NCBI GenBank assembly: GCA_021775315.1
Contig: JAJFIC010000076.1
Coordinates: 1 to 64,000, forward strand
Length of the DNA: 64,000 nucleotides
DNA from: Paracoccaceae bacterium
GTDB lineage: Bacteria > Pseudomonadota > Alphaproteobacteria > Rhodobacterales > Rhodobacteraceae
Direction of reading: 5' to 3'
Below, piece by piece: positions 18,528 to 27,628 of the stretch. Both the position numbers and the translations under genes were made by a program. Within the stretch, counting starts at the first letter, position 1. The number at the start of each line of letters is the position of its first letter. Below the pieces are notes generated by a model that saw only the letters and a program-made list of their open reading frames with translations, made no database searches and was not told the origin of the DNA.

Positions 18528-18678
18528 GGCGAACCCTTTATATAGATGCAAAACATGCGCCGCTGACCGCGACGACTCTTGAGATCAGCATGAACAGTCA
18601 TCTGCCGGATTTCAAGCGGAGTTTGCGTGACTGTGATCTGAAACGTCATGGCGCAATGACTGGGTAAACCTTCAGCCC

Positions 18679-19236
18679 CTAGACCGGCATCCCCGCCAGA
18701 CGCGCCACCAGATCGGCGGAATTACGGGCCTTGAATTTGTGGATCATTTTGGCCCGGTGGGTTTCGACCGTCCGGGGTGAAATCCCTAACGCGCGCGCGA
18801 TTTCCTTGCTGGTTTTGCCTTCGGTCAGGAACATCGCCACTTGCCGTTCACGCCGGGTAAGCCCGGCACCGGGGCCGATCATCGGGCGGTTGTCAGACAG
18901 GTCGGCCATGCTCCACACTGAATGGGCCAGTGGTTGGTCCGGGGTCAGAGTCTGGCCGCGCACCCGGCACCAGAACAATGCACCAGTGGCGCGGCGCATG
19001 ATCCGCTCGTCATCATACCGCCCGCTTAGGCGCATGCTTTCATTGCCGATCTCGCCGATCCGTTGAAACTCGTCGCGCGAGGGATACAACATCGCAAGGG
19101 AATTGCCGACCAGTTGATCCCGCTGAAAGCCAAACATTTCACAAAACCGCGCGTTGCATTTTTCGATGATGCGTTCGCGGGTGACGGCAAGGCCGACCGG
19201 GGCGTGTTCAAATCCGATATCCATTCCGGTATCCAT
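18679..19236 (-). CDS. PAS-LuxR transcriptional regulator
   Basis: This 185-residue protein has an N-terminal PAS domain (about residues 8-115, FEHAPVGLAVT to VWSMADLSD) and a C-terminal LuxR/NarL helix-turn-helix (about 122-180, LTRRERQVAMFLTEGKTSKEIA, then SPRTVETHRAKM). There is no receiver or autoinducer domain, so the PAS domain is probably the sensor. It lies 151 bp upstream of the hydroxylase operon on the same strand and is divergent from the thiolase gene (95-bp gap). It may control one or both. Confidence 0.9.
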   Translation of the reverse strand: MDTGMDIGFEHAPVGLAVTRERIIEKCNARFCEMFGFQRDQLVGNSLAMLYPSRDEFQRIGEIGNESMRLSGRYDDERIMRRATGALFWCRVRGQTLTPDQPLAHSVWSMADLSDNRPMIGPGAGLTRRERQVAMFLTEGKTSKEIARALGISPRTVETHRAKMIHKFKARNSADLVARLAGMPV

Positions 19237-19331
19237 AAGCGTGGTCCCATCGCAAAACTACGTGTTTCCACGAATTGCACGTTTGGCCCAACGATTCTAG
19301 TGTTCGCCCAAATTGAACAAAGGAGTCAGTC

Positions 19332-20495
19332 ATGGACGCACGCATCGTAGGTTGGGGTCACACCCCGTTTGGCCGTTTGGATAAATCGCTGGAAGAACTG
19401 ATCGGCGACGCCGCCCGCGAGGCTATGGCCCATGCCGGGGTCGAGGCGCGTGATGTCGATGCTATCTGGCTTGGGCATTTCAACGCCGGAATGGTACCCG
19501 ACGGTTTTGCCTCGTCTTTGGCGTTGCAGGTGGATGATGATCTGCGCTTCACCCCGGCAACGCGGGTCGAAAACGCCTGTGCGTCCGGTTCAGCCGCAGT
19601 TTACAGCGCGCGCACAGCCATTCAGGCGGGCAAGGTCAAAGTGGCGCTGGTGATCGGCGTTGAAAAGATGACCTCAAACAGCACCAAAGATGTAACTGAA
19701 TCCCTGATGTCCGCCAGCTATCAGGCGGAAGAGGGCGGCGTTTCTTTCCCTCAGGTGTTTGGCCGCTTTGCCGATGCGTATTTTCAGGCCAACGGCGATC
19801 AGTCGGCGGTGCTGGCGCATATTGCCGCCAAGAACCACATCAATGCCGTGAAAAACCCGCTGGCGCAGATGCAAAAAGACGTCGGCTTTGATTTTTGCAA
19901 CACGGTCAGCGACAAGAACCCGCTGGTGGCCGCACCTTTGCGTCTGACGGATTGTTCGCTGATTTCAGATGGCGCTGCGGCGTTGGTGATGGTGGCCGAT
20001 GATATGGCCCCGGATTTTGATCGTTCGGTTCGGTTTCGGGCCGGGGTTCAGGTCAATGATTTCCTGCCAATGTCGCGCCGGGATTTGCTGAAATTTGAAG
20101 GCCCGGCCGAGGCCTTCGCGCGGGCTTATGCCGAGGCTGGCGTCACCGTTGCCGATCTTGATTTCGCCGAAGTGCATGATTGTTTCACCATCGCTGAATT
20201 GCTGGTTTACGAGGCCATGGGCCTGACGCCGCAAGGGCAGGGCGCCAAGGCTGTGCTGGATGGAACTATTTTCGCTGATGGTGCCACGCCGATAAACCTG
20301 TCTGGCGGGTTGAAGGCCAAGGGCCATCCGGTTGGTGCCACAGGTGTTTCGATGCATGCGCTGACGGCGGCACAGGTGACGGGCGAGGCTGGTAGTTTGC
20401 AAAAAGACGGGGCCGAGATCGGCTGTGTGTTCAATATGGGTGGTTCAGGCGTTGCTAATTACTGCTCCATCCTTGAAGCGGACAGCGCGGCGTGA
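19332..20495 (+). CDS. Thiolase of the SCP2 type (acetyl-CoA acetyltransferase-like)
   Basis: This 387-residue thiolase-superfamily protein has the nucleophilic Cys in VENACASGS, the HDCF motif (VHDCFTIAELL) that supplies the second catalytic Cys in SCP2-type thiolases, and the GHPVGATG histidine motif. The usual C-terminal CxGGG of biosynthetic thiolases is replaced by FNMGGSG, as expected for this subgroup. It could cleave or form a beta-ketoacyl-CoA; the substrate is unknown. AAAGGAG lies upstream of the ATG. Its stop overlaps the GTG start of the ligase gene. Confidence 0.88.
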   Translation: MDARIVGWGHTPFGRLDKSLEELIGDAAREAMAHAGVEARDVDAIWLGHFNAGMVPDGFASSLALQVDDDLRFTPATRVENACASGSAAVYSARTAIQAGKVKVALVIGVEKMTSNSTKDVTESLMSASYQAEEGGVSFPQVFGRFADAYFQANGDQSAVLAHIAAKNHINAVKNPLAQMQKDVGFDFCNTVSDKNPLVAAPLRLTDCSLISDGAAALVMVADDMAPDFDRSVRFRAGVQVNDFLPMSRRDLLKFEGPAEAFARAYAEAGVTVADLDFAEVHDCFTIAELLVYEAMGLTPQGQGAKAVLDGTIFADGATPINLSGGLKAKGHPVGATGVSMHALTAAQVTGEAGSLQKDGAEIGCVFNMGGSGVANYCSILEADSAA

Positions 20496-22021
20496 ACCCC
20501 GCCCAGTGGCTTGTCCGTACAGCAAGGCTGGTGCCTGACGCGCCTGCCTTGCTGAAAGGGCAGGTCGTTGAAACGGATTATGCCGGCTTTGCGGCCCGCG
20601 CCGCCTCTATCGGTGCGGCGCTCAAGGCCGCGCATGGTATCGGCAAGGGCGACCGGGTTGCGGTTTTTATGACCAACCGCATCGAATATCTTGAGGCCCT
20701 TTACGCCGTCTGGTTCACCGGTGCCGCCGTGGTGCCGATCAACGCCAAACTGCACGCGAAAGAGGCCGCATGGATTATCGACAATGCTGGTGCAACACTG
20801 GCGCTGGTTTCAACTGACGTTGGCAACCCGTTGCGCGATGTAGCGCCAGACGTTCTGAAAACCCTGATCGCGGCGGATAGCCCGGACTGGGCCGCGATGT
20901 ATGATCATGCGCCGATGACGCAACCCGCAGAAATCACCACGGACGAAATGCTGTGGCTGTTTTATACGTCCGGCACCACAGGAAAACCCAAGGGTGTGAT
21001 GGTGACTGCGGGTAATATTCTGGCCATGACGCTGACGTATTTCTGCGATGTGGACGAGGTGTCAGCCGATGACGCCATCCTTTACGCCGCCCCAATGTCG
21101 CATGGTGCGGGCATTTACAATTTCATGCATGTGATCCGTGGCGCGCGCCACGTGGTGCCAGACAGCCACGGCTTTGACGCCGATGAAATCCTGACACTCG
21201 CGCCCAAGATCGGCAATGTGTCGATGTTTGCCGCCCCAACGATGGTCAAACGCCTTGTTGAACGCGCCCGCGTCATCAGTTCGAACGGGGAGGGCATCAA
21301 GACAATCGTTTATGGCGGCGGGCCGATGTATGTGGCCGACATTATTGAGGCTGTGGACGTGATGGGCGACCGGTTCGTGCAGATTTACGGGCAGGGCGAA
21401 TGCGCGATGGGGATCGCATCCTTGCCACGGCATCTGGTCAGTGATCGCAGCCATAAAAACTGGCGCGCAAGGCTCGGCTCGGTCGGCGTGGCGCAAAGCC
21501 CGGTTCTGGTGCGGATCGCAGGCGAAAACGGCGAAACCTTGCCAACTGGCGAAGTCGGCGAAATTCTGGTATCCGGCCCAACCGTCATGCCGGGCTATTG
21601 GCAGAACCCTGCGGCCAGTGCCGCGACCCTGAAAGACGGATGGTTGTGGACCGGCGACATGGGCGCGATGGACGGCGATGGGTTTGTAACATTGCATGAC
21701 CGATCAAAAGACATGATTATCTCGGGTGGTTCAAACATCTATCCGCGCGAAGTCGAAGAGGTGTTGCTGGACTTAAGTGCGGTTTCAGAGGTGGCCGTGG
21801 TCGGGCGTAAACACCCCGAATGGGGCGAAGTGGTCATCGCCTTTGTCGTTCCGGCCGATGGCTGCACCCCCAGCGTGGCAGCACTTGACGCCCATTGCAT
21901 TCAGAACATCGCCCGCTTCAAACGGCCCAAGGAATACCGGATCGTCCGGGAATTGCCCAAAAACAACTACGGCAAAATCCTGAAAACCGAATTGCGGGAC
22001 CTGTTGGAAAAGGAAGGCTAA
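20492..22021 (+). CDS. AMP-forming acyl-CoA ligase
   Basis: This 509-residue adenylate-forming enzyme has the P-loop-like YTSGTTGKPKGVM motif near residue 155, the Y-G-Q-G-E motif (IYGQGECAMG), TGDMGAMDGDGF, and the C-terminal catalytic Lys region PKNNYGKILKTEL. It would activate a carboxylic acid, aliphatic or aromatic, with CoA and ATP. The start is GTG inside a GTGA overlap with the thiolase stop, and the next gene starts 2 bp after its stop. The substrate is not readable from sequence. Confidence 0.9.
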   Translation: MNPAQWLVRTARLVPDAPALLKGQVVETDYAGFAARAASIGAALKAAHGIGKGDRVAVFMTNRIEYLEALYAVWFTGAAVVPINAKLHAKEAAWIIDNAGATLALVSTDVGNPLRDVAPDVLKTLIAADSPDWAAMYDHAPMTQPAEITTDEMLWLFYTSGTTGKPKGVMVTAGNILAMTLTYFCDVDEVSADDAILYAAPMSHGAGIYNFMHVIRGARHVVPDSHGFDADEILTLAPKIGNVSMFAAPTMVKRLVERARVISSNGEGIKTIVYGGGPMYVADIIEAVDVMGDRFVQIYGQGECAMGIASLPRHLVSDRSHKNWRARLGSVGVAQSPVLVRIAGENGETLPTGEVGEILVSGPTVMPGYWQNPAASAATLKDGWLWTGDMGAMDGDGFVTLHDRSKDMIISGGSNIYPREVEEVLLDLSAVSEVAVVGRKHPEWGEVVIAFVVPADGCTPSVAALDAHCIQNIARFKRPKEYRIVRELPKNNYGKILKTELRDLLEKEG

Positions 22022-22023
22022 AC

Positions 22024-22845
22024 ATGGTTCAGACATTAAAAGGTAAAACCGCGCTGGTCACAGGCTCGGTTCAGGGTATTGGCTTTGCGGTTGCAAAAGC
22101 CTTGGCCGAGGCGGGGGCGCGGATTGCCCTGCACGGCTTGGCCGAGCAAGCCCAGATTGACGGCGCAACGTCGGAATTGCGGGCGGCAGGTGCGGCGGAT
22201 GTGAAATTCTTTGCCGGAGAAATGCGCGACCCTGATGCCATCGCGGCACTGGTGGATGCGGTCGAGAATTGGGGTGATGAGGCGCAGGGCGGCATTGATA
22301 TTCTTGTCAACAATGCCGGTATCCAGCACCCTGCCAGCCTCGCGGATCTGACGCCCGCCATTTGGGATGCCATCCTTGCGGTCAATCTGTCAGGCGCATT
22401 TCACACCATGCATCACGCCATGCCGAAAATGGCGCGCCGTGGCTTTGGCCGGGTGATCAACATTGCTTCGGTGCATGGGTTGGTGGCCTCGGTCAACAAA
22501 GCGCCTTATGTGGCGGCGAAATTCGGGCTGATCGGCCTGTCACGCGTGGCGGCGCTGGAATATGCCAAGGCGGGGAGCAAATCCTCGGGCGGGGTGACGG
22601 TCAATTGCATCTGCCCCGGCTGGACAGAAACAGCAATCATCCAGCCACAAGTCGATGCCCGTGCCGCCCAGTTTGGTGGCGACCGCGATGCGGGGATTGC
22701 TGATTTGATGGCAGAAAAACAGCCAACACAGCGGCTTTCAGACCCTTCGGAAATCGGCGCGCTGGCGTTGTGGCTATGCGCGCCTATCGCCCATAATGTC
22801 ACCGGCACCGCCATTCCGGTCGATGGCGGCTGGACCTCTCAATAG
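22024..22845 (+). CDS. SDR dehydrogenase, 3-hydroxybutyrate dehydrogenase-like
   Basis: This 273-residue SDR has VTGSVQGIG at the start, the NNAGIQHPA segment, catalytic Y-x3-K in APYVAAKFG, and CPGWTETA. The layout, including the late PTQRLSDPSEIGALALWLC, resembles D-3-hydroxybutyrate dehydrogenases. In this operon it may instead oxidise a hydroxyacyl-CoA intermediate for the thiolase. The ATG at 22024 lies 2 bp after the ligase stop; an upstream extension would overlap the ligase and is unlikely. Confidence 0.87.
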   Translation: MVQTLKGKTALVTGSVQGIGFAVAKALAEAGARIALHGLAEQAQIDGATSELRAAGAADVKFFAGEMRDPDAIAALVDAVENWGDEAQGGIDILVNNAGIQHPASLADLTPAIWDAILAVNLSGAFHTMHHAMPKMARRGFGRVINIASVHGLVASVNKAPYVAAKFGLIGLSRVAALEYAKAGSKSSGGVTVNCICPGWTETAIIQPQVDARAAQFGGDRDAGIADLMAEKQPTQRLSDPSEIGALALWLCAPIAHNVTGTAIPVDGGWTSQ

Positions 22846-22860
22846 GGCGGAAACCACGTG

Positions 22861-24150
22861 TCAGAGGCGGTCGCGCAGGCTGAACCATGTCATGGCCGCC
22901 ACCAAAAGCGGCCAGCGCAGGATCGTGCCACCGGGAAACCGGGGCGTCGGCAACTCGGCCATCACATCAAATCGTTCGGCGTGCCCGGCGATGGTTTCCG
23001 CCAGCATTTGCCCGGCCAGCGTCGCCATAGCAACGCCGTGACCTGAAAAGCCGCCCGCACTAAGCGTGTCAGGGCCAAGCCTGCTGAAATGCGGCAAGCG
23101 CGACATGGTAATGCCAAGCGTGCCACCCCAGGCATAATCAATGCGCGTGTCTTTCAGTTGTGGATAGACCTTAAGCATGGGCTTGCGCACCAATGCGGCG
23201 ATGTCAGCCGGAAAGCGATAGCCATAACTTTCGCCGCCGCCAAATAGCATCCGGTTGTCTTGGGACAGGCGATAATAGTTAATGACAAAGCGGCTGTCGG
23301 CAACCGCAAGGTTGTCGCGGATCAGGCTTTGCGCCGTCGCCTCATCCAGCGGTTCCGTGGCCGCGATGAAATTGTTGATCGGCATGACCCGGCGCGACAG
23401 CGATTTGTTCAAGTCGCTCAGATAACCGTTGGCGGCGACGATAATATGCTTGGCGTGAACCTCGCCCCCGCTGCACTTCACCGGGTTGGAAACGCTGGTG
23501 GCGCGACTGTTTTCAAAGATGCGAACGCCTGCGGCTTGGGCTGCCCGCGCAAGTCCCAATGCAAAGTTAAGCGGATGCAAATGGCCGCCACCCATATCAA
23601 GCGTGCCGCCGTGATAATCTTCAGACCCGACCAGCGATCTGATTTCGTCACGATCAATGGCGCGGATCAGATCGTAGTCATAGGTGCTGCGCAATTTGTC
23701 GGCATAGGTGTGGCTGTGGGCCACAAACCGCGCCCGATGGTCCGCATGCAGAATGCCGGGGGCAAACCCACAGTCGATATCATGTTTGGAAATCAAAGAC
23801 TTGACCAGATTGACCGAGTCAAGCCCGACATCCCACAGCATACGCGCCCGGCTTTCACCGACCAGCGGTTCAAGCTCGTCCTGATCCAGCCGTTGCCCGG
23901 TTCCGACCTGACCGCCATTACGGCCAGAGGCGCCGAACCCAACCCGATGCGCATCAATCAGCGCCACGTCATAGCCGCGTTCAGCCAGATGCAGCGCCGC
24001 AGACAGGCCCGTATAGCCGCCACCGATGACACAGACATCGGCCTTGATGACGCCAGACACCGCTGGAAATTCTTCCAGCGGCGTTGCCGTCGCGGTGTAA
24101 TACGAGGCCGGATATTGGCCCTGTTTGTCATTGGCGCTTAGGATGTCCAT
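22861..24150 (-). CDS. puuB: FAD-dependent oxidase, gamma-glutamylputrescine oxidase-like (PuuB/OrdL)
   Basis: This 429-residue DAO-family flavoprotein has the dinucleotide-binding motif VIGGGYTGLSAALHLAERG near residue 40 and the SGRNGGQVGTGQR segment typical of PuuB/OrdL enzymes. The late GGTLGITMSRLPH and GFSGHGVAMA segments also fit. It should oxidise gamma-glutamylputrescine or a related amine. It follows the aminotransferase gene by 5 bp, in a polyamine context. No gamma-glutamylputrescine synthetase gene is in the window, so the exact substrate is open. Confidence 0.85.
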   Translation of the reverse strand: MDILSANDKQGQYPASYYTATATPLEEFPAVSGVIKADVCVIGGGYTGLSAALHLAERGYDVALIDAHRVGFGASGRNGGQVGTGQRLDQDELEPLVGESRARMLWDVGLDSVNLVKSLISKHDIDCGFAPGILHADHRARFVAHSHTYADKLRSTYDYDLIRAIDRDEIRSLVGSEDYHGGTLDMGGGHLHPLNFALGLARAAQAAGVRIFENSRATSVSNPVKCSGGEVHAKHIIVAANGYLSDLNKSLSRRVMPINNFIAATEPLDEATAQSLIRDNLAVADSRFVINYYRLSQDNRMLFGGGESYGYRFPADIAALVRKPMLKVYPQLKDTRIDYAWGGTLGITMSRLPHFSRLGPDTLSAGGFSGHGVAMATLAGQMLAETIAGHAERFDVMAELPTPRFPGGTILRWPLLVAAMTWFSLRDRL

Positions 24151-24155
24151 CGGTG

Positions 24156-25547
24156 TCAGCCCGGTTTGAACATGCCGTCTGCTTTGAGCGTCGCCAAAGT
24201 TTTATCAAGCGCGCGCACCACACGTTCCATCAGAACGTCAATTTCGGCTTTGGTGATGACCAAAGGCGGCGAGATGATCATGGAATCCCGCACGTTGCGC
24301 ATAATCAACGCATCGTTAAAACAATTGTCGCGCATAATCGTGCCAACGGTGCCGGGATTGGCGAATTGGGCCCGGGCGGATTTATCAGGTGTCATTTCAA
24401 TGGCCGCCATCATGCCGGAAATACGCGCCTCGCCGACCAGCGGATGATCCGCCAATGTCCGCCATTTGCTTTCCAGATAGGGGGCGGTTTCCGCGCGCAC
24501 GGTATCAACGATGCCTTCCTCTTCAAGGATACGCAGGTTTTCAAGCGCAACCGCGCAGGATACCGGGTGTCCCGAATAGGTGTAGCCGTGGTTGAAATCG
24601 TCGCTGTCGAGCACCGCTGCAACCTCATCCGTCACGGCCGAGCCACCGATTGGCGCGTAGCCAGAACTCAACCCCTTGGCGATGGTCATCACGTCGGGCC
24701 GGATGTTGTAGGTTTGGCTGCCAAACCAGTTGCCGGTCCGACCAAAACCGCAAATCACTTCGTCCGCGATCAGCAAAATCTCATGCGCGTCGCAAATACG
24801 CTGAATTTCCGGCCAATAGGTTGACGGTGGCACGATGACTGCACCTGCACCCTGAACCGGTTCCGCGATAAAGGCCGCGACGTTGTCCTCGCCCAGACGC
24901 TCGATCTCAGCTTCCAGTTTGCGCGCACAGGCCAGACCGAATTCCTCGGGCGACATGTCGCCGCCTTCACCCCACCAGAACGGCTGGTCGATATGGGTGA
25001 TGTCGGCAATCGGCAATCCGCCTTGTGCATGCATGGGCTGCATGCCGCCCAGACTTGCACCGCCCATTGTCGAGCCGTGATAGGCGTTGTGGCGCGAGAT
25101 GATGGTTTTCTTGGTCGGTTTGCCCTTGATTGCCCAGTAATGCCGCGCGATACGGATATTGCTGTCATTGGCTTCTGAGCCGCCACTGGCGAAAAACACA
25201 TGGTTCAGATCGCCCGGCAACAACTCAGACAGCTTTTGTGCAAGCTGAATGACCGGCGGGTGCGAGGTCTGAAAAAACGTGTTGTAAAACGGCAGTTCGC
25301 GCATCTGGTCATAGGCGACCTTGGCCAGCTCGTCGCGGCCATAACCGATGTTGACGCACCACAGGCCCGCCATGCCATCCAGAATTTCAACACCTTCAGA
25401 ATCCGTCAGGGTCGAGCCCTTGGCGCGCGTGATGATACGCGCACCTTTCTTGTTCAGATCGGCGCCCTTGGTGAAAGGATGCAGGTGATGCGCCGCATCA
25501 ATGGCTTGCAGCTCTTCTGTCGGCAGATGGTTGAAAAGGACATTCAT
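24156..25547 (-). CDS. spuC: Class III aminotransferase, putrescine:pyruvate type (SpuC-like)
   Basis: This 463-residue PLP enzyme has the cofactor motifs FFASGGSEANDSNI, SRHNAYHGST, the aspartate in LLIADEVICGFGR, and the PLP-lysine in TIAKGLSSGYAPIGG. It resembles putrescine- and polyamine-pyruvate aminotransferases. It probably removes an amino group from putrescine or spermidine. It is the first gene of a two-gene unit with the PuuB-like oxidase and sits beside a polyamine importer. Confidence 0.87.
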   Translation of the reverse strand: MNVLFNHLPTEELQAIDAAHHLHPFTKGADLNKKGARIITRAKGSTLTDSEGVEILDGMAGLWCVNIGYGRDELAKVAYDQMRELPFYNTFFQTSHPPVIQLAQKLSELLPGDLNHVFFASGGSEANDSNIRIARHYWAIKGKPTKKTIISRHNAYHGSTMGGASLGGMQPMHAQGGLPIADITHIDQPFWWGEGGDMSPEEFGLACARKLEAEIERLGEDNVAAFIAEPVQGAGAVIVPPSTYWPEIQRICDAHEILLIADEVICGFGRTGNWFGSQTYNIRPDVMTIAKGLSSGYAPIGGSAVTDEVAAVLDSDDFNHGYTYSGHPVSCAVALENLRILEEEGIVDTVRAETAPYLESKWRTLADHPLVGEARISGMMAAIEMTPDKSARAQFANPGTVGTIMRDNCFNDALIMRNVRDSMIISPPLVITKAEIDVLMERVVRALDKTLATLKADGMFKPG

Positions 25548-25657
25548 AGCGAGGCTCCCTTATAAAGCTGGGTTAGGAATGGGTCGACATATCGCGACAA
25601 GTTCGGTGTGTTCAGATACCAGCCTGCATCATATGATCAAAAAAAACAGCGTCAATA

Positions 25658-25670
25658 GAATTTGATCAAA
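25658..25670. promoter_or_regulatory. Candidate GntR operator upstream of spuC
   Basis: GAATTTGATCAAA, centred on the palindrome TTTGATCAAA, lies 111 bp upstream of the spuC start and just past the gntR stop. The identical 13-mer occurs at 26457-26469 upstream of potF. A degenerate relative (ATATGATCAAAA) is at 25631-25642. Confidence 0.55.
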
Positions 25671-25671
25671 A

Positions 25672-26325
25672 TTAATGCCAGTCGAAGTTCTGGCGGACAA
25701 TCCCGAATCCTTGTTCGATGTCCTTTCGGATCGCCTCGGCCACTGCTTTGTGATCGGAATTGCGCAATGCATTGATCGCCTCGTCATGTTGGTCAACCAG
25801 ATTGCCGGTGCCGTATTTGCCGGAAATGATCCGGTAGAGCGGGCCAAACTGTAACCACAGGCTGTGGGTGATTGGCATCAGGATGTTGGAATGTGCGTGA
25901 CCATAAAGGGCAAAGTGAAACCGGTGGTTTTCAAACATATACGTTTTGGCATCGCCATTATTGATTGCGATATTCAGGTCGTCATCTATGGACCTTAACA
26001 GATCGATATCGGGTTTTTGGATGGATTTTGCCGCCATTTCCGCCAGTTTCGGCTCAATATTCAAGCGAGCATAGGACAATTCGGCGAAACGCGCCTCAGT
26101 CATTACCGGTACGGTGACGCGGCGATTGCCCAGAAACTCAAGCGCGCCTTCGGCTGTCAGACGGCGAATCGCCTCGCGAATAGGGGTCATGGACACTTTG
26201 AATTCGGCGACCAGGCCCTGAATAGTGACGGCCTGCCCGGGCGCCAGATCGCCAAACAGGATCTGGTCACGGATACGTCTGTAGACAATTTCGTGGGCGG
26301 GCGTGCTGTTGGCCGAGGAAATCAT
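25672..26325 (-). CDS. GntR-family regulator with FCD domain
   Basis: This 217-residue protein has an N-terminal winged helix (about residues 8-75, including IVYRRIRDQILFGDLAPGQAVTIQGLVAEF and VSMTPIREAIRRLTAEGAL) and a C-terminal FCD helical ligand domain (about 85-210, with metal-ligand-like H residues in NHRFHFALYGHA and DQHDEAINAL). It lies between the spuC-puuB unit and the divergent pot operon, so it is the likely regulator of polyamine uptake and breakdown. Confidence 0.9.
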   Translation of the reverse strand: MISSANSTPAHEIVYRRIRDQILFGDLAPGQAVTIQGLVAEFKVSMTPIREAIRRLTAEGALEFLGNRRVTVPVMTEARFAELSYARLNIEPKLAEMAAKSIQKPDIDLLRSIDDDLNIAINNGDAKTYMFENHRFHFALYGHAHSNILMPITHSLWLQFGPLYRIISGKYGTGNLVDQHDEAINALRNSDHKAVAEAIRKDIEQGFGIVRQNFDWH

Positions 26326-26456
26326 TGGAAAATCTGATCCGCATGTTAAACTTCAAAAGGCATGATCCGCACCAAAGCGCAGAATTCTTCTGCCAGAAAA
26401 CCTCCGTGGCAGTACGGCTACGCTATACATTAACGTTTAGGCTTGCAAATCAAGCG

Positions 26457-26469
26457 GAATTTGATCAAA
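26457..26469. promoter_or_regulatory. Candidate GntR operator upstream of potF
   Basis: This is the second exact copy of GAATTTGATCAAA, 57 bp upstream of the potF ATG in the gntR-potF divergent region (26326-26526). Its position near where the potF promoter should be fits a repressor site. Confidence 0.55.
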
Positions 26470-26526
26470 TATGTGAACGCAAATTACACGGCGACGTTTG
26501 ATCGCCGAAAATCGGGAGAGAAATAC

Positions 26527-27621
26527 ATGAAACGTAAAACCAGCCATATCCTTGCGGCGGCCATCGCTTCGATGACCCTCGCATTGCCTGCCCTCGCTGA
26601 AGAGGTGAAGGTTTACAACTGGTCTGACTATATCGACGAAGAGCTGCTGACAAAATTCGAGGCCGAAACCGGCATCAAAGTGATCTATGACGTTTTTGAC
26701 AGCAACGAAGTGCTTGAAACCAAGCTGCTGGCGGGTTCGACCGGCTATGATGTTGTTGTGCCGTCCGGCACCTTCATGTCGCGCCAGATCCAAGCCGGTG
26801 CTTTTCAGAAGATCGACAAAAGCAAGCTCAGCAATTTTGGCAATGTCTGGGACGACATCGCAGCCCGTACAGCCGTTTATGATCCCGGTAACGAATACGG
26901 TATCAACTATATGTGGGGCACCACAGGGATCGGGTATAACGTCAACAAGGTTAAGGAAATTCTGGGCGATGATGCGCCTGTAAATTCGTTGGCCTTGGTG
27001 TTTGAACCGGGCAATATGGAAAAACTCGCGGCTTGTGGCGTGCATTTCCTTGATGCCCCGACCGAGATTGTGCCAGCCGTGCTGCGCTATCTGGGTGAAG
27101 ACCCCGACAGCAAAGACAAAGACGTTCTGGCCAAAGCCCAACCCATTCTGGAAGCCGTGCGTCCGCATGTCCGCAAGTTCCATTCCTCGGAATATATCAA
27201 TGCGCTGGCAAATGGCGAGATTTGCGTTGCATTCGGCTGGTCCGGTGACATTCTGCAAGCCCGCGACCGCGCTGCCGAAGCTGACAATGGGATCGAGATT
27301 GCTTATTCCATCCCAAGCGAAGGCTCGCTGTTGTGGTTTGATATGATGGCCATTCCAGTGGATGCGCCAAACCCTGAGGCTGCGCATAAGTTCCTTAACT
27401 TCATTCTGGATGCACAAAACATGGCCGCCGCGTCGAACTATGTGTATTACGCGAATGGTAACAAAGCGTCGCAGGAATTTCTGGTTGAAGATGTGATTGG
27501 CGACACCGCGATTTACCCGGATGAAGCAACGGTCAAGAACCTTTATTCCACAACGTCTTATGATCTGAAGACGCAAAAATTCGTAACCCGGATGTGGACA
27601 AAAATCAAAACCGGTAGCTAA
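26527..27621 (+). CDS. potF: Polyamine ABC transporter, periplasmic binding protein (PotF-like)
   Basis: This 364-residue protein starts with a Sec signal peptide (MKRKTSHILAAAIASM, cleavage near ALAEE). The mature start VKVYNWSDYIDEELLTKFEAE is typical of PotF/PotD; the WSDYI aromatic and acidic residues line the polyamine pocket in characterised members. I chose the ATG at 26527, behind GGGAGAG, because it exposes the signal peptide; an upstream TTG frame reads through the operator. First gene of the potFGHI-like operon. Confidence 0.93.
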   Translation: MKRKTSHILAAAIASMTLALPALAEEVKVYNWSDYIDEELLTKFEAETGIKVIYDVFDSNEVLETKLLAGSTGYDVVVPSGTFMSRQIQAGAFQKIDKSKLSNFGNVWDDIAARTAVYDPGNEYGINYMWGTTGIGYNVNKVKEILGDDAPVNSLALVFEPGNMEKLAACGVHFLDAPTEIVPAVLRYLGEDPDSKDKDVLAKAQPILEAVRPHVRKFHSSEYINALANGEICVAFGWSGDILQARDRAAEADNGIEIAYSIPSEGSLLWFDMMAIPVDAPNPEAAHKFLNFILDAQNMAAASNYVYYANGNKASQEFLVEDVIGDTAIYPDEATVKNLYSTTSYDLKTQKFVTRMWTKIKTGS

Positions 27622-27628
27622 ACATTCC

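Noticed and set aside
19332-20495. Thiolase suspected inactive for lacking the C-terminal CxGGG cysteine
   Set aside because: The HDCF motif supplies the second cysteine in SCP2-type thiolases, so the active site looks complete.
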